The notes beneath the pieces are model-generated. The model worked only from the letters and a program-made list of their open reading frames with translations. It was not told where the DNA came from and made no database searches. A program made the translations under genes and the position numbers. Of a stretch of DNA of 64,000 bases, positions 33,050 to 44,795 are shown piece after piece. The stretch is from NCBI RefSeq assembly GCF_029889885.1, contig NZ_JARANY010000007.1, positions 42,294-106,293 on the forward strand, in the 5' to 3' direction. Every line of letters starts with the position of its first letter. Position 1 is the first letter of the stretch. This DNA comes from Chromohalobacter sp. 296-RDG. Lineage in GTDB: Bacteria > Pseudomonadota > Gammaproteobacteria > Pseudomonadales > Halomonadaceae.

Positions 33050-33113
33050 GGCGCGCATATTGTGTTGTCAATACGCCTCCTATACCATGGCGCTCCATTC
33101 GGAGGACTATTCT

Positions 33114-33863
33114 ATGCGCACGCCGCTGATCGCGGGCAATTGGAAGATGAACGGCTCGCACGCACTCGTGGACACGTTCGGTCGTGCCTTCACCGACGAT
33201 ACGCTTCCCGATTCGCTGGACGTCGTCGTACTGCCGCCATTCCCTTATCTCGATGCAGCGCATCGCGCGTTGGCCGATGTATCCGTGAAGCTCGGTGCGC
33301 AGACGCTCAATCCCTCGCATTCCGGTGCACATACTGGCGAGGTCAGTGGGCGTATGCTCAAAGAGTGTGGTGTCGACTATGCGCTCGTCGGTCATTCGGA
33401 GCGACGTGCGCTTTATCGTGAAACCGATGATGACGTCTATGATCGCTTGCTGGCAGCATTGAATGTCGGCATTCAGCCGATCTTGTGTGTCGGCGAGACG
33501 CTCGAAGAGCGCGATGCAGGGCATACTTTTGATGTAGTGCTGCGCCAGGTCGGTCATGCTTTGGCCCCCCTTGAGCCCGAACAACGTGCTCGGGTGACGA
33601 TCGCTTATGAGCCGGTGTGGGCCATCGGTACGGGACGTACGGCGACACCTGGGCAGGCGCAGGACGTCATGGCCGCTATTCGTGAGTACCAGGCTGGTTT
33701 CGATCCCGACCTGGCACAGGTAATGCGGTTGCTTTACGGCGGTAGCATGAGCGCGGCCAATGCGGCCGAGCTGCTGGCTCAGCCGGATATTGACGGCGGC
33801 CTGGTGGGTGGTGCTTCGCTCAAGGTCGACGATTTTCTAGCCATTTGTCATTCAGCAAGGTAG
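33114..33863 (+). CDS. tpiA: TpiA, triosephosphate isomerase
   Basis: 249 aa from the ATG at 33114, with GGAGG 8 bases before it. Catalytic residues are all seen: Asn/Lys in AGNWKMNG, His in VGHSERR, Glu in [11 protein letters not shown]. It interconverts DHAP and glyceraldehyde-3-phosphate. The tpiA-secG-tRNA-Leu order is conserved among pseudomonad-like bacteria. Confidence 0.98.
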   Translation: MRTPLIAGNWKMNGSHALVDTFGRAFTDDTLPDSLDVVVLPPFPYLDAAHRALADVSVKLGAQTLNPSHSGAHTGEVSGRMLKECGVDYALVGHSERRALYRETDDDVYDRLLAALNVGIQPILCVGETLEERDAGHTFDVVLRQVGHALAPLEPEQRARVTIAYEPVWAIGTGRTATPGQAQDVMAAIREYQAGFDPDLAQVMRLLYGGSMSAANAAELLAQPDIDGGLVGGASLKVDDFLAICHSAR

Positions 33864-33867
33864 CGCG

Positions 33868-34227
33868 ATGTATATTGGGGTGTTATTGGTTCATGTGGCG
33901 ATCGCCATTGCCTTGGTGGTGTTGGTGCTGCTACAGCAGGGCAAGGGGGCCGATGCTGGTGCGTCCTTCGGGGGTGGCGCTTCGCAAACGGTCTTCGGGT
34001 CGCAAGGCAGCGGTAATTTTCTGGCCAAATTGACGGGAGTGCTGGCGGCGATTTTCTTCGTGACCTCGCTTGGATTGGCATACTTCGTGTCACAGGCAGG
34101 AGACGCACCACAGGAAGGAGTGCCCGACGCGCAAGTTGTCGAGCAACAAAATGCGTCGTCGTCTATTGACGAGGGGGCGGATAGCGAGGAGAATACAGCG
34201 CCAGTACTCGAGGACGGCGGCGAATAA
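33868..34227 (+). CDS. secG: SecG, protein translocase subunit
   Basis: 119 aa. Two membrane helices ([18 protein letters not shown] and [20 protein letters not shown]) with the conserved [19 protein letters not shown] loop between. The C terminus is acidic. SecG joins SecYE at the inner membrane. It begins 4 bases after tpiA. Confidence 0.96.
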   Translation: MYIGVLLVHVAIAIALVVLVLLQQGKGADAGASFGGGASQTVFGSQGSGNFLAKLTGVLAAIFFVTSLGLAYFVSQAGDAPQEGVPDAQVVEQQNASSSIDEGADSEENTAPVLEDGGE

Positions 34228-34367
34228 ATGCAGTGCCGTCATTGAGTTAGCTCATCAAGTAATGTGTGAGGCCAAGTTGGCTGACAGCATGGTGAGTAGC
34301 TTAGCAGGCGAGACGATGCAGACAAAGAATGTCAAACGTTTTGCATCGGGGTAGTCTGGCCCCTGTT

Positions 34368-34454
34368 GCCGAAGTGGTGGAATTGGTAGACACGCTATCT
34401 TGAGGGGGTAGTGGCCTCATGGTCGTGCGGGTTCAAGTCCCGCCTTCGGCACCA
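34368..34454 (+). tRNA. tRNA-Leu (anticodon GAG)
   Basis: 87 nt including the encoded CCA. Acceptor GCCGAAG / CTTCGGC, D-arm GGTGGAATTGGTAGACAC, anticodon loop CTTGAGG (GAG), a long variable arm as expected for class II, and T-arm CGGGTTCAAGTCCCG. It follows secG, like leuU in E. coli. Confidence 0.97.
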
Positions 34455-34519
34455 CATTGAGTCAATGTAAGTTGTTGACCCAATTAAAGATTGGCGCGAT
34501 ATAACGATGGTTTGACACC

Positions 34520-34548
34520 TTGACTTTCCAAGAAGTAGTCAGTACAAT
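34520..34548 (+). promoter_or_regulatory. Sigma-70 promoter of the tRNA-fMet-rimP-nusA operon
   Basis: TTGACT at 34520-34525 and TACAAT at 34543-34548 with the ideal 17-base spacer. The predicted start is just before the tRNA at 34562. Confidence 0.85.
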
Positions 34549-34561
34549 CGTTAGCCATTGA

Positions 34562-34638
<77 letters not shown>

Positions 34639-34649
34639 AGTTTTTTATG

Positions 34650-34678
34650 AAAAGCCCCTTCCTATGAAGGGGCTTTTT
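34650..34678 (+). terminator. Terminator/attenuator between tRNA-fMet and rimP
   Basis: 11-bp stem (34650-34660 / 34667-34677), loop CCTATG, then TTTTT. It lies inside the metY-rimP-nusA operon, so it should be partial; it is in the position of the attenuator of the E. coli metY-nusA operon. Confidence 0.85.
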
Positions 34679-34774
34679 GTTATCACTTGCGACGATAACG
34701 CCAATCAGCCACCTAGCTTTCCTCTTCACTCCTGGTCAGGTGCCTGATGCAACTGCTAGTGGGAGCCTCCGTCT

Positions 34775-35236
34775 GTGGCAAATAAGCATGCTGCACTGAA
34801 TACGCTCATCGAGCCGGTCGTGACGGCCATGGGCTTCGATCTCTGGGGGGTCGACTACCTTTCCCAGGGTAAGCATTCCCGTTTGGTGATCTATATCGAA
34901 AGCGCTGAGGGCGTGACCGTGGATGACTGTGCGTCAGTCAGCCGTCAAGTCAGTGGCGTGTTGGATGTAGAAGACCCCATTGCGGGAGAGTATCGCTTGG
35001 AGGTCTCATCGCCGGGAATGGATCGTCCTCTGTTTACGCTCGATCAGTTCGCGCGTTTCAAGGGCAGCCATGTCAAGGTGAAGTTGAGTGCTCTTTTCGA
35101 AGGGCGTCGCAAGTTTCAGGGACAATTGGCGGGTGTCGAGGGCGACGAGATTCTGCTGCAACTCGACGGACAAGAATATTGCTTTCCGATTGAAAGCATC
35201 GAGCAGGCGCGGGTGGTGCCTCAGTTCGATAATTAA
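34775..35236 (+). CDS. rimP: RimP, 30S ribosome maturation factor
   Basis: 153 aa from a GTG start ([16 protein letters not shown]). Family segments [33 protein letters not shown] and [12 protein letters not shown]. It helps assemble the 30S subunit. First protein gene of the nusA-infB operon. Confidence 0.96.
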   Translation: MANKHAALNTLIEPVVTAMGFDLWGVDYLSQGKHSRLVIYIESAEGVTVDDCASVSRQVSGVLDVEDPIAGEYRLEVSSPGMDRPLFTLDQFARFKGSHVKVKLSALFEGRRKFQGQLAGVEGDEILLQLDGQEYCFPIESIEQARVVPQFDN

Positions 35237-35262
35237 GGACAGCTTTTCTACGAGGCATAGGC

Positions 35263-36756
35263 ATGAGTAAAGAGATTCTGCTAGTCGTGGATGCGATCTC
35301 GAACGAAAAGGGGGTGCCGCGAGAAGTGATCTTCGAGGCCGTGGAGTCGGCGCTGGCGAGTGCATCGCGCAAGCGTTTCGACGGCCAGGAAGTGAGCGCC
35401 CGCGTCCAGATCGACCGTGTGACTGGCGATTATGAAACCTTCCGCCGCTGGACCGTTGTCGACGATGACGCATTCGAGAATCGGGACAGCGAGATTCCGT
35501 TCTCCGAGGCTGAGCGTCGCGATCCGCCGCTGGCCCTCGGCGATGTGGTCGAAGAGCAGGTCGAGTCGGTGGCTTTCGGGCGTATCGCTGCCCAGACTGC
35601 CAAGCAGGTCATCGTGCAGAAGGTGCGCGAAGCCGAACGGTCTGAGGTCGTGCGCCAATACGCCGAGCGTGAAGGTGAGCTGGTGGCGGGTATCGTCAAG
35701 AAGACCACGCGTGAAGGGCTGGTGGTTGACTTGGGAGAGAGCGCTGAGGCTTTCCTCCCGCGTAGTGAAATGATCCCCGGTGAGCGTTACCGCATGAACG
35801 AGCGGGTACGTTCCCTGTTGTGGAAGGTCGATGCCGAGGCGCGTAACTCGCAGTTGATTCTGACGCGTACGCGCCCCGAGATGATTGTCGAACTCTTCAA
35901 GATCGAAGTGCCTGAAATTGCGGAGCAATTGATCGAGATCAAGAGCGCGTCGCGTGATCCGGGTGCACGCGCCAAGATCGCGGTGAAGACCAACGACAAG
36001 CGTATCGACCCCGTCGGTGCGTGTGTCGGCATGCGCGGTTCGCGTGTGCAAGCGGTGTCCAATGAGCTGGGTAACGAGCGCGTGGACATCATCACCTGGG
36101 ACGACAACCCGGCGCAATTGGTGATCAACGCCATGGCGCCTGCGGAAGTCGGTTCCATTCTTGTCGACGAAGACGCCCACTCCATGGATGTCGCCGTCGC
36201 CGAGGATAACCTGGCGCAGGCCATCGGCCGCAGCGGCCAGAACGTTCGCCTGGCTTCCGAGCTGACGGGCTGGACGCTCAACGTGATGACCGAAGAAGAG
36301 GCCGAAGGCAAGCGCGAGCAAGAAATCGACAGCCTGATCGAGTACTTCATCAATCACCTCGAAGTCGACGAGGAACTGGCTCGTCTGCTGGTCGAGGAGG
36401 GCTTTACCTCGCTCGAAGAGCTGGCCTACGTGCCGCTCGAGGAATTGCACGCAATCGAGGGATTGGATGAAGCACTGATCGAAACGCTGCGCGCTCGAGC
36501 CAAGGACGAACTGCTGACGCTGGCCATTGCCTCAGAAGAGGCGCTGGATGGTGCGCAGCCTGACGACGACCTCCTTGAAATGGAGGGCATGGAGCGTCAC
36601 TTGGCATTCACGCTCGCCAGCCGAGGGATCGTCACTCGTGAGGATTTGGCCGAGCAGTCCATCGATGATCTCAAGGACATCGACGATGTGGACGAAGAGC
36701 GCGCTGCGGCGCTGATAATGACCGCTCGTGCGCCTTGGTTCGAGAGCGAACAGTAA
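35263..36756 (+). CDS. nusA: NusA, transcription elongation/termination factor
   Basis: 497 aa. N-terminal polymerase-binding domain, S1 domain around residues 135-200 ([19 protein letters not shown]), two KH domains ([17 protein letters not shown] and [18 protein letters not shown]), and two C-terminal acidic repeats of the gammaproteobacterial type. It modulates pausing, intrinsic termination and antitermination. Confidence 0.98.
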   Translation: MSKEILLVVDAISNEKGVPREVIFEAVESALASASRKRFDGQEVSARVQIDRVTGDYETFRRWTVVDDDAFENRDSEIPFSEAERRDPPLALGDVVEEQVESVAFGRIAAQTAKQVIVQKVREAERSEVVRQYAEREGELVAGIVKKTTREGLVVDLGESAEAFLPRSEMIPGERYRMNERVRSLLWKVDAEARNSQLILTRTRPEMIVELFKIEVPEIAEQLIEIKSASRDPGARAKIAVKTNDKRIDPVGACVGMRGSRVQAVSNELGNERVDIITWDDNPAQLVINAMAPAEVGSILVDEDAHSMDVAVAEDNLAQAIGRSGQNVRLASELTGWTLNVMTEEEAEGKREQEIDSLIEYFINHLEVDEELARLLVEEGFTSLEELAYVPLEELHAIEGLDEALIETLRARAKDELLTLAIASEEALDGAQPDDDLLEMEGMERHLAFTLASRGIVTREDLAEQSIDDLKDIDDVDEERAAALIMTARAPWFESEQ

Positions 36757-36783
36757 TCTGGTCACGGGCTCAGGAGGGTCGTA

Positions 36784-39360
36784 ATGTCAGACATGACCGT
36801 TAAGGATTTTGCCAGCAAGGTGGGACGCGACGTGTCCCGTCTGCTGGAGCAGATGAAAGAAGCGGGGCTTCCCCATCAGGCCGAAAGCGATGCGGTATCC
36901 GAGGAGGACAAGCAGCGCCTTCTCGATCACCTGACGCGTAGCCATGGTGGGGATAGCGGCGCGACGAAGAACCGTGTGACGTTGACGCGTAATACCAAGA
37001 GTCGGATCCGTAGTGGCGATGGTCGTGGCAAGGCCATCGACGTACAAGTGCGAAAAAAGCGTACCTACGTAAAACGCGAGCCGGAGCAGACCGAAGAAGC
37101 ACCGGCCGAGGAAGCCGGTCCGCGTCAGCTGGTGGGTGACATGGCCGATGCCAAGCAGGCTCAGGCTGCCCAGGCTGCCGAAACCGCCAAGGCAGAACAG
37201 GCCGCCGCCGAAGAGGCTGCGCGCGTGGAGGCGGAAGAAAAAGCGGCGCAGGAAGCGCAGGCGGCCGAGGCGGCCAAACCGGCTGAAAGCGAAGCGCCGA
37301 GCACACCGGAAGCCCCCGTGCCCGAGGACATCGCCACGCCGGAGCCCGCAAGCGAGCCCTACGTCGAGGCGCCGCCGAAAGAGCCTCGGACACCGAACCG
37401 GCGCGGTCAGACTCCTCACAAGAAAGAGTCCGAACGTGGCCGTAAAGGCGGTCGTGACGATGATGACGAGCGTCGTGAGCGGCGTCGTGGCAATGCGAAG
37501 AAAGCCAAGCGCTCCGAACGTCGTGGCGGTCGTCGTGGTGGTAGCGGTAGCGGTAGCGGTGGCGGTCGCGATAATCAGCATGGCTTTCAGAAGCCGACGC
37601 AGCCCATCGTCCGCGAAGTTGGCATTCCTGAGTCGATCAGCGTTGCCGATTTGGCCGACAAGATGTCGATCAAGGCCAATGAGGTCATCAAGGCGATGTT
37701 CACCATGGGCGCGGCGGTGACCATCAACCAGACCATCGACCAGGACACGGCGGCCATCGTCGTCGAAGAGATGGGCCACAAGCCCAAGCTGGTCAAGGAC
37801 GATGCGCTGGAGACGGAAGTGCTCGAGGCCATCTCCTATGAAGGCGACGAAATTATGCGTGCGCCAGTTGTCACGGTGATGGGTCACGTCGATCATGGCA
37901 AGACCTCGCTGCTCGACTTCATTCGCCGCACGAAAGTCGCGACCGGCGAGGCCGGTGGCATCACCCAGCATATTGGTGCCTATCACGTCGAGGAGCATCA
38001 CGGTGGGGTGACTTTCCTCGATACTCCAGGCCACGCGGCGTTCACCGCCATGCGTGCACGCGGTGCCCAGGCGACCGACGTGGTCATCCTGGTCGTCGCG
38101 GCCGACGATGGGGTCATGCCGCAGACCGTCGAGGCGATCGAGCATTCCAAAGCGGCCGGCGTACCGATGGTGGTTGCGGTCAACAAGGTCGATAAGGAAG
38201 GTGCGGATTTCGACCGTATCCGCAATGAGCTTTCCCAGCACGGTGTTATCTCCGAGGAATGGGGCGGCGACACGCAGTTCGTACATGTCTCGGCCAAGAC
38301 CGGTGACGGTATCGATGCACTGCTCGAGGCGGTACTGCTGGTCTCTGAAGTGCTCGAGCTCAAGGCAGTGCCGGAAGCACCGGCCAAGGGCGTCGTCGTC
38401 GAGTCCCAACTGGACAAGGGCCGTGGTCCGGTGGCGACCGTGCTGGTACAGAACGGCACACTCAAGCGGGGCGATATCGTCCTGGCTGGCTTGCACTATG
38501 GTCGCGTTCGCGCGCTGGTCAATGAAACCGGCACACGTGTGGAAGAGGTCCGCCCGGCCATGCCGGTCGAGATCCAGGGCCTCGATGGGACGCCCGAAGC
38601 CGGTGATGAGTTCATCGTCGTGGCCGACGAGAAGAAGGCGCGTGAAGTCGCCAACTTCCGTCAAGGCAAGTATCGCGAAGTGCGCTTGGCTCGCCAGCAG
38701 AAGGCCAAGCTGGAGAACATGTTCAGCCAGATGGGTCAGGACGAGGTGGCCAAGGTCAACATCGTCCTCAAGGTCGATGTGCAAGGTTCCCTGGAAGCGA
38801 TTCGCGGTGCTCTGGAAGAACTCTCCACCGACGAGGTCAAGGTCGCAGTCGTGTCCTCTGGTGTCGGCGGTATCACCGGTACAGATGCCAATCTGGCGGT
38901 GGCCAGTGATGCCATTCTGGTCGGCTTCAACGTGCGTGCCGATGTCTCCGCGCGGGAAATCGTCGAACGGGAAGGCCTGGATCTGCGCTATTACAGCGTC
39001 ATCTATAACCTCATCGACGAGGTCAAGCAGGCCATGAGTGGCATGCTGGCACCGGATTGGAAAGAAGAGATCGTCGGCGTAGCCGAAGTCCGTGAGGTGT
39101 TCCGTGCGCCCAAGATCGGCGCTGTCGCAGGCTGCATGGTCGTCGAAGGCACCGTGCATCGTCACAAGCGGATTCGCGTGCTGCGCGAAAACGTTGTCAT
39201 CTACGAAGGTGAGCTGGAATCCTTGCGTCGCTACAAGGATGACCTTGGCGAGGTCCGCAGTGGTATGGAATGCGGTATCGGCGTCAAGAACTACAACGAC
39301 GTTCAGGTCGGCGACAAGATCGAGGTCTTCGATCAGGTCAAGGTCGAGCGTAGCCTGTAA
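36784..39360 (+). CDS. infB: InfB, translation initiation factor IF-2
   Basis: 858 aa. N-terminal IF2_N domain, a long Ala/Glu-rich helical linker, a basic Arg/Gly linker with a GSGSGSGGG run near residue 257, then the GTPase domain: G1 GHVDHGKT, G3 DTPGH, G4 NKVD. C-terminal IF2 domains bind fMet-tRNA. The initiator tRNA gene is at the head of the same operon. Internal starts giving shorter IF2 forms are possible but not resolved here. Confidence 0.98.
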   Translation: MSDMTVKDFASKVGRDVSRLLEQMKEAGLPHQAESDAVSEEDKQRLLDHLTRSHGGDSGATKNRVTLTRNTKSRIRSGDGRGKAIDVQVRKKRTYVKREPEQTEEAPAEEAGPRQLVGDMADAKQAQAAQAAETAKAEQAAAEEAARVEAEEKAAQEAQAAEAAKPAESEAPSTPEAPVPEDIATPEPASEPYVEAPPKEPRTPNRRGQTPHKKESERGRKGGRDDDDERRERRRGNAKKAKRSERRGGRRGGSGSGSGGGRDNQHGFQKPTQPIVREVGIPESISVADLADKMSIKANEVIKAMFTMGAAVTINQTIDQDTAAIVVEEMGHKPKLVKDDALETEVLEAISYEGDEIMRAPVVTVMGHVDHGKTSLLDFIRRTKVATGEAGGITQHIGAYHVEEHHGGVTFLDTPGHAAFTAMRARGAQATDVVILVVAADDGVMPQTVEAIEHSKAAGVPMVVAVNKVDKEGADFDRIRNELSQHGVISEEWGGDTQFVHVSAKTGDGIDALLEAVLLVSEVLELKAVPEAPAKGVVVESQLDKGRGPVATVLVQNGTLKRGDIVLAGLHYGRVRALVNETGTRVEEVRPAMPVEIQGLDGTPEAGDEFIVVADEKKAREVANFRQGKYREVRLARQQKAKLENMFSQMGQDEVAKVNIVLKVDVQGSLEAIRGALEELSTDEVKVAVVSSGVGGITGTDANLAVASDAILVGFNVRADVSAREIVEREGLDLRYYSVIYNLIDEVKQAMSGMLAPDWKEEIVGVAEVREVFRAPKIGAVAGCMVVEGTVHRHKRIRVLRENVVIYEGELESLRRYKDDLGEVRSGMECGIGVKNYNDVQVGDKIEVFDQVKVERSL

Positions 39361-39416
39361 GGTGAGGCGGACGATGCGTCGTCCGCCATCCGAATGGCGA
39401 ATCGCGGGAGATAACG

Positions 39417-39809
39417 ATGCGCGAATTCCAACGTACCGATCGTGTGGCCGATCAGCTCCAGCAGGAGTTGGCCGTCCTCATCCAGCGTGAGATCAAGGAT
39501 CCTCGCTTGGGGATGGTCACTGTGAGTGCGGTGAAGGTCAGTCGCGACCTGGGCTATGCTGACATCTACATCACGCTGTTGGGTGAGAACGATGCCACGC
39601 GCATCGATGAAAACCTCAAGGTGCTGCGTCATGCGCGGGGTTTCCTGCGCAGTCAGATCGCCAATCGCGTCAAGCTCCGGCATGTGCCGGAATTGCGCTT
39701 TCATTACGATGAAAGCATTGTGCGCGGCCAGCGTCTGTCATCCTTGATCGACGAGGCGGTGGCCGATGATCGTCGCCGTCACGATGAAGACGAAGACGAG
39801 GTACGTTGA
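39417..39809 (+). CDS. rbfA: RbfA, ribosome-binding factor A
   Basis: 130 aa, KH-like fold: FQRTDRVADQLQQELAVLIQ, KDPRLGMVTVSAVKVSRDLGYA, RHVPELRFHYDESI. It is needed for 16S 5'-end processing and cold growth. The C-terminal tail is acidic. The stop overlaps the truB start (TGATG). Confidence 0.96.
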   Translation: MREFQRTDRVADQLQQELAVLIQREIKDPRLGMVTVSAVKVSRDLGYADIYITLLGENDATRIDENLKVLRHARGFLRSQIANRVKLRHVPELRFHYDESIVRGQRLSSLIDEAVADDRRRHDEDEDEVR

Positions 39810-40732
39810 TGGCGCGACGTCGTCGTGGCATACCGGTGGATGGCGTGCTGTTGCTCGATAAGGCACAGGATGTCTCGTCGAACCATGCCTTGCAGCAGGT
39901 ACGCCGTCTGTACGAGGCGAAAAAGGCTGGCCATACCGGTACACTGGACCCCATGGCGACTGGCTTGCTGCCGATCTGCTTTGGTGAGGCAACCAAGTTT
40001 TCCGCCTACTTGCTCGATGCCGACAAGACGTACCGCACGCGTGTCAGACTAGGTGAAACCACTGATACCGGTGATGCTGAAGGTACTGTGATCGAATGTC
40101 ATACGGTGCCGGCCCTCGCCGAGCACGATATCGAGGCTGTACTGGCACAATTTCGCGGCGATATCGAGCAGGTTCCGCCGATGTACTCGGCACTCAAGCA
40201 CCAGGGGCGCCCTCTGTACGAGCTGGCTCGCGAAGGCAAGCAGGTCGAGCGTGCGGCGCGCCGCGTGAGGGTTTATGATATGCGCCTGCTGTCGTGCGAG
40301 GCCGAAGGCTTCGAACTCGAGGTCCGCTGCAGCAAAGGTACCTATATCCGTACCCTGGCCGAGGATATCGGCCGGACGCTGGGATGCGGCGCGCACATTA
40401 TGTCCCTGCGTAGGCTGCGTAGCGGACCGTTCGATGCCGAGGCCATGCAGGACTTCGCAGCGCTCGAGCAAATGGACGAGGCCTCGCGTCAGGCGAGGTT
40501 GTTGCCTGTCGATGCGATGTTGCCCCATGTGCCATCGCTTGAGGTGGCAGCGATCGAGTCGCGGCGGCTGCTGCATGGGCAGCGGGCGCGGGTCGAAACC
40601 GGGGCGTTGACTCCGGACGAGACGGCGCGTCTATATCACGACGGCACTTTCCTGGGGCTCGTGAGCGTTACGACACCTGGGGAAGTCACGCCGCAACGCT
40701 TACGGAATACCGCCTCGCCCGTTTGCGAGTGA
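39809..40732 (+). CDS. truB: TruB, tRNA pseudouridine-55 synthase
   Basis: 307 aa from the ATG at 39809, which overlaps the rbfA stop; the TTG three bases earlier is less likely. Catalytic Asp in GHTGTLDPMATGLLP; KTYRTRVRLGETTDTGDAEG and YIRTLAEDIGRTLGCGA are family segments. It makes the universal pseudouridine 55 in the T-loop. Confidence 0.97.
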   Translation: MARRRRGIPVDGVLLLDKAQDVSSNHALQQVRRLYEAKKAGHTGTLDPMATGLLPICFGEATKFSAYLLDADKTYRTRVRLGETTDTGDAEGTVIECHTVPALAEHDIEAVLAQFRGDIEQVPPMYSALKHQGRPLYELAREGKQVERAARRVRVYDMRLLSCEAEGFELEVRCSKGTYIRTLAEDIGRTLGCGAHIMSLRRLRSGPFDAEAMQDFAALEQMDEASRQARLLPVDAMLPHVPSLEVAAIESRRLLHGQRARVETGALTPDETARLYHDGTFLGLVSVTTPGEVTPQRLRNTASPVCE

Positions 40733-40904
40733 GGCGTGATGCCCGGCGCGTGCCATGTGCGCCGGGGCACACCAATACCCTCTGTGTGCATGAAGGCCAG
40801 GCCTTTTACATGGTGCCCGTATTTCGCGGGCAGTACCTGGAGACTGCAAATATGCGTGGTCTCCGACATTCATTGCTCAGGCATATTGTTTACTGGAGAG
40901 AGAA

Positions 40905-41174
40905 ATGGCACTGACCGCTGAACAGAAAGCCGCCATCGTTGATGCATACGGTCGTGGCGAAAGCGATACCGGCTCCCCTGAAGTACAGGTGGCCCTGCTA
41001 TCCGCCAACATTGATGGCTTGCAGGATCACTTCAAGAGCAACAAGCAGGATCACCACTCTCGTCGTGGCCTGATTCGCATGGTCAACCAGCGTCGCAAGT
41101 TGCTGGATTATCTGAAGCGCAAGGATATCGCGCGCTATCAGTCGTTGATCCAGCGTCTCGGCCTGCGCCGCTAA
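40905..41174 (+). CDS. rpsO: RpsO, 30S ribosomal protein S15
   Basis: 89 aa, complete: [27 protein letters not shown] and the [19 protein letters not shown] segment. It binds the central domain of 16S rRNA. In E. coli it represses its own translation through a leader pseudoknot; the 170-base leader here is long enough but was not folded. Confidence 0.98.
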   Translation: MALTAEQKAAIVDAYGRGESDTGSPEVQVALLSANIDGLQDHFKSNKQDHHSRRGLIRMVNQRRKLLDYLKRKDIARYQSLIQRLGLRR

Positions 41175-41284
41175 GGGGAGTTCCGTTCGCGACAGGGTAG
41201 TGTGGATGCCATGAAGGTAATGCATCTGCATGCCAGGGTTGCGAAGGTCTTTCACTCTAGCGCCGACGCGTGGTCGTTTGAAAT

Positions 41285-41311
41285 GGGCAGTCCTCCGGGG
41301 CTGCCCGTTTT
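41285..41311 (+). terminator. Terminator between rpsO and pnp
   Basis: 9-bp stem (41285-41293 / 41298-41306, one G-U pair) with TCCG loop, then GTTTTCGTTT. It should be partial, leaving rpsO at a higher level than pnp. Confidence 0.78.
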
Positions 41312-41423
41312 CGTTTCGTAGGCCTCGCATGTCGTAATGAGTGGCTCTGTGGCGCGTGAACTCCTAAAATGGTCGCCGAGTCGAGACGACCCATACATGA
41401 GATGAAAAGTTAAGGACATTGCC

Positions 41424-43553
41424 GTGAACCCGGTCAAGAAAACGTTTCAGTACGGTCGCAGTACCGTGACCCTGGAAACGGGCCGCATTGCCCGCCAGGC
41501 TACCGGTGCCGTGATGGTGACCATGGACGACACCGTGGTGCTGTGCACCGTGGTGGCCAAGAAAGACGCCAACCCCGCGCAACCTTTCTTCCCGCTTTCT
41601 GTCCATTACCAGGAAAAGACCTACGCCGTGGGCAAGATTCCCGGTGGTTTCTTCAAGCGTGAGGGCCGCCCTACCGAGAAGGAAACGCTCACCTCGCGCT
41701 TGATCGATCGACCGATCCGCCCGCTGTTTCCCAACGGGTTCATGAACGAGGTGCAGGTCGTGTGCACGGTGCTCTCCACCGACCGCAACCATGATCCGGA
41801 CATCGCGGCGATGCTAGGCACGTCCGCGGCGTTGGCCATCTCCGGCGTTCCCTTCAATGGTCCGATTGCGGCCGCGCGCGTTGGCTTCACCGAGGACAAT
41901 GGCTATTTCCTCAATCCGACGGTGGAAGAGCTGGGCAGCTCCGAGTTGAACATGGTCGTGGCCGGTACCGGTAAGGCCGTGCTCATGGTCGAGTCCGAGG
42001 CCAACGAACTTCTCGAGGATGAAATGCTCGGGGCGGTGCTTTTTGGCCATCAGGAAATGCAGACCGCGATCGCCGCCATCGACGAACTGACCGCCGAGGC
42101 CGGCAAGCCGCGTTGGGAATGGCAACCTGCCACCGAGAACACGACGCTCAAAGAGGCCCTCGCGGCCGGTTTCGAGGCCAAGATCGGTGAAGCCTATCGT
42201 ATTACCGACAAGATGGAGCGTCAGGATGCCTTATCCGTCCTGAAGGATGAGGCGATCGCGCAACTGGCCGGTGAAGAGCAAGGCCAGTTCGATGCCGACG
42301 AGGTCAAGGATGGCTTTGCCGGTCTTGAGAAACGCGTGGTCCGTTCACGGGTGATCAAGGGTGAGCCGCGTATCGATGGTCGCGATCACAAGACCGTGCG
42401 TCCGCTGGCGATCGAGGTCGGCAATCTACCCAAGACACATGGCTCGGCAGTATTCACGCGAGGCGAGACCCAGGCGATGGTGGTCGCGACCCTTGGGACG
42501 CTGCGAGATGCGCAATTGATCGAGTCGCTGGAAGGTGAGCGCAAGGACCGTTTCCTGCTGCATTACAACTTCCCACCCTACAGCGTGGGCGAAGCCGGCT
42601 TCATGGGCGGGCCCAAGCGCCGCGAAATCGGTCACGGTCGTCTTGCACGGCGTGGTGTTCAGGCGGTGCTGCCCAACGAGGAAGACTTCCCCTACACCAT
42701 TCGCGTGGTGTCTGAAATCACTGAATCCAATGGCTCCAGCTCCATGGCCTCGGTATGCGGTTCTTCCCTGGCATTGATGGACGCCGGCGTCCCGCTCAAG
42801 GCCCCGGTGGCGGGTATAGCCATGGGCTTGGTCAAGGATGACGATGGCTTTGCGGTGTTGACTGATATCCTCGGTGACGAGGACCACCTTGGCGATATGG
42901 ACTTTAAGGTGGCGGGCTCCACCGCCGGCGTGACGGCCCTGCAGATGGACATCAAGATCGAGGGCATCAACGAAGAGATCATGGAAACCGCCTTGCAGCA
43001 AGCGCATGAGGCGCGTCTGCATATTCTGGAGCAGATGAGCACCGTCATCGGCCAGAGTCGTAGCGAAGTGTCCGATAATGCGCCGTCGATGGCCACGGTC
43101 AAGATTTCTCCGGATAAGATTCGTGACGTGATCGGCAAGGGCGGCGCGACTATTCGCAAGATTTGCGATGATACCGGCGCCTCCATCGACCTCGACGATG
43201 ACGGCACCGCGCGCATCTATGCCGAGGACAAGAAGGCCGCCAAGGCGGCGATCGATACCGTGCTGGCGATCACCGCCGAGCCCGAGATCGGCAAGCTCTA
43301 TCAGGGCAAGGTCGCGCGTATCACCGACTTCGGCGCCTTCGTCACCTTCATGCCGGGCACCGACGGCCTAGTGCATATCTCGCAGATCGTCCCTGAGCGC
43401 GTCAACGACGTGCGCGACTACCTCAGCGAGGACCAGGAGGTCATCGTCAAGGTGCTCGACATCGATAATCGCAACCGCGTGAAGCTTTCCATCAAGGAAA
43501 TCACTGCGGAAGAGAAAGCGGCCTTCGAGGCGGCGCCGGCTGAGACTGAATAA
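41424..43553 (+). CDS. pnp: Pnp, polynucleotide phosphorylase
   Basis: 709 aa from a GTG start with AAGGAC upstream. Two RNase PH domains (one near residue 20-230, one near 320-540 with the catalytic [20 protein letters not shown]), then KH ([21 protein letters not shown]) and S1 ([18 protein letters not shown]). It degrades RNA 3'-5' with phosphate and is in the degradosome. The poly(A) polymerase that feeds it substrates is encoded at 48.8-50.2 kb. Confidence 0.98.
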   Translation: MNPVKKTFQYGRSTVTLETGRIARQATGAVMVTMDDTVVLCTVVAKKDANPAQPFFPLSVHYQEKTYAVGKIPGGFFKREGRPTEKETLTSRLIDRPIRPLFPNGFMNEVQVVCTVLSTDRNHDPDIAAMLGTSAALAISGVPFNGPIAAARVGFTEDNGYFLNPTVEELGSSELNMVVAGTGKAVLMVESEANELLEDEMLGAVLFGHQEMQTAIAAIDELTAEAGKPRWEWQPATENTTLKEALAAGFEAKIGEAYRITDKMERQDALSVLKDEAIAQLAGEEQGQFDADEVKDGFAGLEKRVVRSRVIKGEPRIDGRDHKTVRPLAIEVGNLPKTHGSAVFTRGETQAMVVATLGTLRDAQLIESLEGERKDRFLLHYNFPPYSVGEAGFMGGPKRREIGHGRLARRGVQAVLPNEEDFPYTIRVVSEITESNGSSSMASVCGSSLALMDAGVPLKAPVAGIAMGLVKDDDGFAVLTDILGDEDHLGDMDFKVAGSTAGVTALQMDIKIEGINEEIMETALQQAHEARLHILEQMSTVIGQSRSEVSDNAPSMATVKISPDKIRDVIGKGGATIRKICDDTGASIDLDDDGTARIYAEDKKAAKAAIDTVLAITAEPEIGKLYQGKVARITDFGAFVTFMPGTDGLVHISQIVPERVNDVRDYLSEDQEVIVKVLDIDNRNRVKLSIKEITAEEKAAFEAAPAETE

Positions 43554-43578
43554 ACGGCCCGCTTCTCGCGGCTAATGC

Positions 43579-43610
43579 AGCCCCGTACGCCAAGGTGTAC
43601 GGGGCTTTTT
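43579..43610. terminator. Terminator between pnp and the acyltransferase gene
   Basis: 10-bp stem (43579-43588 / 43597-43606) with T tract to 43610, lying between converging genes. Confidence 0.88.
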
Positions 43611-43624
43611 ACGTTAGCGGTGTC

Positions 43625-44662
43625 TCAAACTGAATAGGCGTTTGTGGCAGGAGGCGAGTGGCGCTTGGGTATCCACTGGCGCAAGTGGCGTGAAAGTCGC
43701 TTTTCTATGAATTCGAAACTGGCCCACGAAAACACGGCGATGAGCGGCAAGCAGATGGCCAGGGTCGCGTAGGGAGGGAGGCCGACGTGTTCGCGCAAGG
43801 TGTATTGCGCCGTCCACAGCACGATCACATGAAGCAGGTAGGTCGAATAGGACCAATCCCCCAATGCCTTGATCACTCGGTTGCCAGCGAACAGTGGCTC
43901 CATGGCGATGAACGCGCAAAGCAGCACCGTGCTGGGCAATCCCCAGGCCAGGAAGCGCGTCATGCCTTGGGGGTCGTCGAACTGCATGAGCAGTGTGAAT
44001 GCCGCCAAGGCGATAGCGGCCGGAACCCATCGCCCTTGGGGAAGCCAGCCGCGGCGATAGACGATGCCGACTCCTAGTCCGAGCAGGAAATTGTAGATGA
44101 TCGGATCATGGTAGAAGTCGCTCAATAGTGGGCGCTTTGCAAGCCAGGCACTGATCGCGATAAGCACCAGGGCTAGTAGCCACAGGCGTAGGTATTTATT
44201 GACCAGCAGGGAGCCTGCAAACACCAGGTAGAACAGCATTTCGAAGTTGAGTGTCCACCCCACGGGTAATGTTGGATAGTACCCATAGCCGGCAGGATTC
44301 TCGGTAGGCAGGAATAAAAGCGACATCGCCAGGCTTTTGAGGTCCAGCCCGTAGTCTGGCATGACATCCTGCGAAAGGTAGACGATGCCTGCCGTGATGG
44401 CGGTATAAAGCCAGTAAGCGGGCACGATGCGCGCTGCTCGCTGTAGGAGAAACTCCCCGCTGGAAGGTGCGCGGCGCGCGGTGGCGGCATAGATGACGAA
44501 GCCACTGATGATGAAAAAGATATCCACACCCATTTGACCTCGGGTGGCGAGGAGGTGCTCGAAGGCATTATTGGTCTCGAAATCGAAAAAGACCTGCACG
44601 AAGTGGTGGAAGACGATCACCCATGCCGCAAACGCACGTAATGCCTGCACCGAAATCAACAT
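43625..44662 (-). CDS. Acyltransferase-3 family membrane protein
   Basis: 345 aa from the ATG at 44662 (AGGAAA upstream); a TTG start at 44689 would add nine residues. About ten membrane helices. N-terminal catalytic His in LISVQALRAFAAWVIVFHH and the GVDIFFIISGFVIY motif define the family, which O-acetylates or succinylates LPS, exopolysaccharide, peptidoglycan or macrolides. The substrate cannot be told and the neighbours give no hint. Confidence 0.9.
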   Translation of the reverse strand: MLISVQALRAFAAWVIVFHHFVQVFFDFETNNAFEHLLATRGQMGVDIFFIISGFVIYAATARRAPSSGEFLLQRAARIVPAYWLYTAITAGIVYLSQDVMPDYGLDLKSLAMSLLFLPTENPAGYGYYPTLPVGWTLNFEMLFYLVFAGSLLVNKYLRLWLLALVLIAISAWLAKRPLLSDFYHDPIIYNFLLGLGVGIVYRRGWLPQGRWVPAAIALAAFTLLMQFDDPQGMTRFLAWGLPSTVLLCAFIAMEPLFAGNRVIKALGDWSYSTYLLHVIVLWTAQYTLREHVGLPPYATLAICLPLIAVFSWASFEFIEKRLSRHLRQWIPKRHSPPATNAYSV

Positions 44663-44795
44663 ACCGATGACATTTCCTGTTGAAGCCAAGACGAATACGA
44701 CGCCGCTTGGGCGTCGTAAACGATTGGGCAGGCAGGATAATCGAAAAGTTCACCGGTTTGACGTAGAGTTACAAAACAGCGTTTTTGTTAGCGTT

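Noticed and set aside
36787..39165. 792-aa frame antisense to infB
   Set aside because: Shadow of a GC-rich, strongly biased gene; low-complexity His/Asp/Leu sequence without domains.
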